From positions 1-23,054 of the IMG/VR virus record IMGVR_UViG_3300044646_002106: a stretch of 23,054 nt of DNA; one strand, written 5' to 3'. The notes under the pieces were generated by a model. It saw only the letters and a list, made by a program, of their open reading frames with translations. It did not search any database and had not been told where the DNA came from. Below are positions 20,457-23,054 of the stretch, in pieces. The position numbers and the translations under genes are program-made. Each line of letters starts with the position of its first letter. Within the stretch, counting starts at the first letter, position 1. The stretch is from a virus.

Positions 20457-20830
20457 GTAAATCAAAGCAAAAAGGAACATTCGCTGAAACAGCAATTGTC
20501 GAATATTTAAAACAATTCTGGTCAAACGTTGAAAGACGTGCTTTATCAGGATCGAATGATAAAGGCGACATAGCAAATGTTCCTAATGCTGTAATCGAAA
20601 TAAAAAATCAAAAGTCTTACAAAATACCGGAATGGATGAAAGAAACCGAGCAGGAAAGAATAAACGCCGGGACCCCTTACGGTGTTTTAGTTATCAAACC
20701 CAATAAAGTTGGTATCACCAAAATAAATCAATGGTGGGCAGTAATGCCTTTAGAACAGATTGTGAGTTTGTTAGTTGAGTTTGAAAAATTGCAATCACAA
20801 CAATCTGCCTCGAACACAAATCTGTCCTAA
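20453..20830 (+). CDS. Holliday-junction-resolvase-like PD-(D/E)XK nuclease
   Basis: The 125-residue protein begins SKSKQKGTFAETAIVEYL (E12 as in resolvase helices). It has GSNDKGDIANVPNAVIEIKNQKS, where D39, E49 and K51 give the D-x(n)-ExK active site. Archaeal-type and actinophage resolvases of similar size have this order, cutting four-way DNA junctions during recombination or DNA packaging. Neighbouring SSB, ERF-like and HNH genes agree. A related restriction-like nuclease is possible. The WhiB gene begins inside its 3' end. Confidence 0.72.
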   Translation: MSKSKQKGTFAETAIVEYLKQFWSNVERRALSGSNDKGDIANVPNAVIEIKNQKSYKIPEWMKETEQERINAGTPYGVLVIKPNKVGITKINQWWAVMPLEQIVSLLVEFEKLQSQQSASNTNLS

Positions 20831-21119
20831 GTGTGAAGCACCTGATGGTTGGCAACATTTTGCTTTATGCACAATGGAAGATTTAGATTTCATGTTTCCT
20901 GATGAAACAGATCCAATGCTTGTTTCTAAATGTAAAGCGTTATGCCAAAACTGTCCGGTAAAAGGTTTTTGTTTAGAAATCGGTTTTAATGATGATTTTG
21001 GTATTTGGGCAGGCTTTACAACTGCTGAACGTAAAAGATTAAGGAAAGTTTTTTCTTTAAAAGATAAATCAAAAATCGATCGACGTGTAATGATTCGCAC
21101 CATTGCACATCGTTTATAA
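20775..21119 (+). CDS. WhiB-family iron-sulphur transcription factor
   Basis: The conserved cluster is C32 (ALCTMEDLDFMFP) with C57, C60 and C66 in CQNCPVKGFC. The G(I/V)WAG turn follows (GIWAGFTTAERKRLR), then a basic tail. WhiB proteins bind a 4Fe-4S cluster and act with the sigma factor in Actinobacteria, and phage copies can modulate host transcription. The start is uncertain: TTG 20775 lies inside the nuclease gene, with TTG 20781 next. An extra CPKC pair (C17/C20) precedes the core if the longer start is used. This gene is the best evidence for an actinobacterial host. Confidence 0.85.
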   Translation: MSLKNCNHNNLPRTQICPKCEAPDGWQHFALCTMEDLDFMFPDETDPMLVSKCKALCQNCPVKGFCLEIGFNDDFGIWAGFTTAERKRLRKVFSLKDKSKIDRRVMIRTIAHRL

Positions 21120-21122
21120 CTT

Positions 21123-21198
21123 GGGGTGATAGTTTAATGTTAGAACAGGCTCTATTCCAAGAGTCAAGTGGCGGTTCAAATCCGACCTCACCTCTCCA
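21123..21198 (+). tRNA. tRNA-Gly(UCC)-like element, degenerate
   Basis: A 76-base cloverleaf can be drawn. Acceptor GGGGTGA (21123-21129) pairs with TCACCTC (21188-21194), one G-T. D stem GTTT/GAAC (21132-21135, 21143-21146). Anticodon stem GGCTC/GAGTC around the 8-base loop TATTCCAA (21153-21160), with TCC as anticodon. T loop TTCAAAT (21175-21181). T73 and an encoded CCA end (21196-21198). C35, C36 and U73 fit glycine identity. Departures are the 8-base (or 6-bp stem plus 6-base) anticodon loop, a bulge in the T stem, and U for G19. It may be a working unusual tRNA or a decayed one. Confidence 0.6.
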
Positions 21199-21724
21199 AC
21201 TTAAATTTGTTGTTGTTAAAGCACAACTTGCTTGTGATCTTAATGAAAAGTGGCATAGTCGTTTACCAAGAATTCATTGGTCAAATGTTGTTCGATCTAA
21301 ATACAATGTTTGTTTTGGTGCAACTTTTGAAAATAGATTTATTGCTAGTGCTATTTGGTCAAGTCCGGTTGCTCGCAATTATGATTTTAATCAGGTTTTA
21401 GAATTGCGCCGTATGGCGTTAAGTGCTGATTGCCCAAAGAATACGGCTACTCGCATGATTTCATTTATGACTAAATACATTAAAAAAGCATTTCCTGAGA
21501 TTGCTTTATTGATTTCGTATCAAGATACAGAAGTTCACACAGGAACAATTTATAAAGCCGCAAATTGGATTCCAGCAAATCGAACTAAGTTTGCTTCTTG
21601 GAACGTGTCGCGTGAAAGGAATAGTGATCAAAGCACAGCAGATAAAGTTAGATGGGAATATAAAATAAAAGAAATGCAAGCACGTAAAGAAAAAATAAAA
21701 CACGAACAAACATCATTAATTTAA
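21137..21724 (+). CDS. Mom-like GNAT acyltransferase
   Basis: The 195-residue protein contains WHSRLPRIHWSNV, FIASAIWSSPVARNYD, LELRRMALSADCPKNTATRMI and LLISYQDTEVHTGTIYKAANW. This order is typical of the Mom-related phage acyltransferases, known in Mu to modify adenine and protect phage DNA from restriction. The only canonical start before the domain is ATG 21137, inside the tRNA-like element. The element's GGGGTGAT serves as a good Shine-Dalgarno sequence 7 bases before it. The first about 20 residues are therefore read from tRNA-like sequence. The modification made is inferred. Confidence 0.68.
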   Translation: MLEQALFQESSGGSNPTSPLQLKFVVVKAQLACDLNEKWHSRLPRIHWSNVVRSKYNVCFGATFENRFIASAIWSSPVARNYDFNQVLELRRMALSADCPKNTATRMISFMTKYIKKAFPEIALLISYQDTEVHTGTIYKAANWIPANRTKFASWNVSRERNSDQSTADKVRWEYKIKEMQARKEKIKHEQTSLI

Positions 21725-21733
21725 GGAGAAAAT

Positions 21734-22168
21734 ATGGCATTACCATTTATTAGCGCAACAGGTAATTTAACTCAAGATATTGAACTTAATGTTACAAAAT
21801 CGGGTAAATCGGTTGCAACAATAAAAATTGCTTGCAATGATCGTAAATATGTTAATAATCAATGGGTTGATGGTGACGTCATTTATTTAACTGGTATTGC
21901 TTGGAATAGCACAGCAGAGAACGCTGTAGCAACGTTAAATAAAGGTGACACAGTAACTATTACAGGAAAACTTTCTCAAAGAAGTTACACAGCAAAAGAC
22001 GGCACAGAAAAAACAGTTACAGAAATACAAATTGATTCACTTGGTGCTGAGTTACGTCGAACAGCATTTTTGAAAACAGGTATTCAAAAAGAACCTAAAG
22101 CACCTCAAAATACAAATGATGCTTGGTCAGTACCATTGTCTGATAATTCTGTTGGGGTAAATTTTTAA
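21734..22168 (+). CDS. Single-stranded DNA-binding protein
   Basis: The 144-residue protein has an OB fold pattern: FISATGNLTQDIELNVTKSGKSVATIKIACNDRKY, then DVIYLTGIAWNSTAENAVATLNKGDTVTITGKL and TAKDGTEKTVTEIQIDSLG. Strong AAGGAG lies 6 bases before the ATG. The role is to coat ssDNA in phage replication and recombination. The C-terminus is short and ends NSVGVNF, without the acidic DDDxPF-like tip that bacterial SSBs use to recruit partners. Next gene abuts (TAA-ATG). Confidence 0.88.
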   Translation: MALPFISATGNLTQDIELNVTKSGKSVATIKIACNDRKYVNNQWVDGDVIYLTGIAWNSTAENAVATLNKGDTVTITGKLSQRSYTAKDGTEKTVTEIQIDSLGAELRRTAFLKTGIQKEPKAPQNTNDAWSVPLSDNSVGVNF

Positions 22169-22438
22169 ATGATTCGTAAGCGATCACCAAAGATGGCAAA
22201 ACTTTATAAAGATCAACGTGTCCCTTTGGTGAAACGCTTGTTGTCAGAAAATCCTACGTGTCAAAAATGTTTTTTAGCACGATCTCAAGATGTTCATGAA
22301 GTTAAAAGTCGTGCTCGCGGTGGATCGATAACCGATATTAAAAACTTACGTTGTCTTTGTCGCCCATGCCATAATTGGATTACGTCGCACCCTGAAGAAG
22401 CACATGCTCAAGGTTGGTTGAAGTGGAGTTGGGAATGA
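22169..22438 (+). CDS. HNH endonuclease
   Basis: The 89-residue protein has the HNH core: C31/C34 and C64/C67 as a zinc site, HE at 43-44 (DVHEVKSRARGG), N59 (IKNLRCLC) and H68 (PCHNW). Small HNH proteins of this type nick or cut DNA in packaging, repair or mobility. It abuts SSB, and its end overlaps the next gene at ATGA. It stands among DNA-metabolism genes rather than beside the terminase, so a recombination or homing role is more likely than a packaging one. Confidence 0.85.
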   Translation: MIRKRSPKMAKLYKDQRVPLVKRLLSENPTCQKCFLARSQDVHEVKSRARGGSITDIKNLRCLCRPCHNWITSHPEEAHAQGWLKWSWE

Positions 22439-22743
22439 ATTCTATTTTTGAGGGTTTAATTGGTCAGCGAATGCTTAATAAATATATTCAACATGCCTAC
22501 GATAAAAACTATAAAGGATCGCACGACGATCTATTAGACACCATTGACGCTTTGGAAAGTGTTGTGTCAATTGCGAAAACTTCTATCACAGATGTTATAC
22601 GTGGTGAAATTGATGTGCTTTCAGTTCGATTAGTTGATGAACCGGATAATCAACGACTCACAATGTTTATTGCCGGTTTGTTACACGCGTGCGACATTAT
22701 CGAAGAAGATAAATCATTAATTGGTAAAGGTGCTTTAGAATAA
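22435..22743 (+). CDS. Protein of unknown function (102 aa)
   Basis: ATG 22435 is preferred over the in-frame 22414 because the former forms the ATGA overlap with the HNH gene. The sequence is mostly helical: LIGQRMLNKYIQHAYDK, HDDLLDTIDALESVVSIAK, GEIDVLSVRLVDEPDNQRLTMFIAGLLHACDIIEE. It carries an acidic surface. No family is recognised. TGTTATACG also occurs inside it (22593-22601) and is probably chance. Confidence 0.6.
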   Translation: MNSIFEGLIGQRMLNKYIQHAYDKNYKGSHDDLLDTIDALESVVSIAKTSITDVIRGEIDVLSVRLVDEPDNQRLTMFIAGLLHACDIIEEDKSLIGKGALE

Positions 22744-22747
22744 CCTC

Positions 22748-22942
22748 ATGGCAAAAAGAGGTAAATCTTCTGGGATCAGGAACTCTGATCGTAAATGCGG
22801 TAAAGCATGGAAGAAAATTAAAAAGAAGCAACGTAAAACAGGTAGAACTATTAATGGTTATAAGCCTGAAAAAATTGAATTAAGAAGAATTAAAAGACTC
22901 AACCCTGTTAAATCTGATAGTGAAGTGTTAGTAGATGAGTAA
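22748..22942 (+). CDS. Small basic protein (64 aa)
   Basis: The 64-residue protein is strongly basic: RGKSSGIRNSDRKCGKAWKKIKKKQRK, KPEKIELRRIKRLNP, then an acidic end (SDSEVLVDE). It could bind nucleic acid. The start has no clear ribosome-binding site beyond a weak upstream AACCTC. The stop overlaps the next microprotein by 8 bases. Family not recognised. Confidence 0.55.
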   Translation: MAKRGKSSGIRNSDRKCGKAWKKIKKKQRKTGRTINGYKPEKIELRRIKRLNPVKSDSEVLVDE

Positions 22943-23042
22943 TTGCCGATCAGGTTGTGAAACGCAAGATCACAATACTTATGCTGAGTGTTTACAAGAA
23001 GCAAACATAAGTATCGATAAAGAAAGTTTAAAAGTTAAATGA
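22935..23042 (+). CDS. Cys-rich microprotein C
   Basis: The 35-residue product MSNCRSGCETQDHNTYAECLQ and onward to KESLKVK has three Cys residues (C4, C8, C19) and a DHNTYAECL phrase common in small actinophage proteins. It starts within the end of the basic protein gene and ends at an ATGA overlap with another start at 23039. A metal-binding or adaptor role is guessed. Confidence 0.5.
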   Translation: MSNCRSGCETQDHNTYAECLQEANISIDKESLKVK

Positions 23043-23054
23043 CAACTATTGCTA
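23039..23054 (+). CDS. Start of a further gene, cut by the window edge
   Basis: ATG 23039 overlaps the previous stop (ATGA) and reads MTTIA to the end of the window. Only five codons are visible. The same overlap style as neighbouring genes is the only evidence. Confidence 0.4.

Noticed and set aside
22593-22601. TGTTATACG inside the 22435 gene
   Set aside because: It lacks the leading T and the CCGAT end, and it is inside a gene with no gene start nearby.
1-23054. Integrase, attachment site, insertion sequence or CRISPR array
   Set aside because: None seen: no recombinase motifs, no transposase, no regularly spaced repeats. The tRNA-like element might suggest an attachment site, but no integrase is in the window.

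Overview
The window is a stretch of a tailed, siphovirus-type phage (or prophage) genome. It is AT-rich and tightly packed, and every gene I can support is on the + strand. Neighbours commonly overlap as ATGA or abut as TAA-ATG, which suggests translational coupling. A WhiB-family gene (20775-21119) is close to diagnostic for an actinobacterial host. Combined with the low GC content, this suggests a phage of small low-GC Actinobacteria, such as the freshwater acI/Nanopelagicales type. That host assignment is inference.

Layout. Bases 1-130 hold the end of an upstream gene and a strong intrinsic terminator. Bases 171-3063 hold a four-gene sugar-modification cassette: a GT4 and a GT2 glycosyltransferase, a TagD-like cytidylyltransferase, and a putative GT-A-like protein. 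Bases 3086-11308 are the neck/tail module: head-tail connector, tail terminator-like protein, major tail protein, tail assembly chaperone with a programmed -1 frameshift, HK97 gp10-like protein, tape measure, distal/minor tail protein, and a set of small tail-tip or fibre proteins including three tandem paralogues. Bases 11308-13328 form a lysis and cell-surface cassette: holin candidate, M23 endopeptidase, a secreted Pro/Thr-rich protein with a C-terminal anchor, and two small membrane proteins. From 13353 onward lies the accessory and DNA-metabolism region: ERF/Rad52-like protein, lytic transglycosylase, metallophosphoesterase, ribbon-helix-helix protein, Holliday-junction-resolvase-like nuclease, WhiB, Mom-like acyltransferase, SSB, HNH nuclease, and many small unknown proteins. 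Terminase, portal, capsid, integrase and DNA polymerase genes were not found and are presumably outside the window.

Regulation and unusual features. The 10-mer TTGTTATACG occurs in three gene-free gaps (13353, 16340, 18380), each just upstream of a gene block. I read it as a phage promoter or operator element. Two of the copies are followed by an approximately 42-codon Cys-rich microprotein that overlaps the next gene. The best candidates for unexpected biology are: a 76-nt tRNA-Gly(UCC)-like element with encoded CCA at 21123-21198, whose acceptor stem and D-loop double as the ribosome-binding site and start codon of the Mom-like gene; a structured 460-nt non-coding region at 17950-18408; and the glycosylation cassette inserted between head and tail genes.
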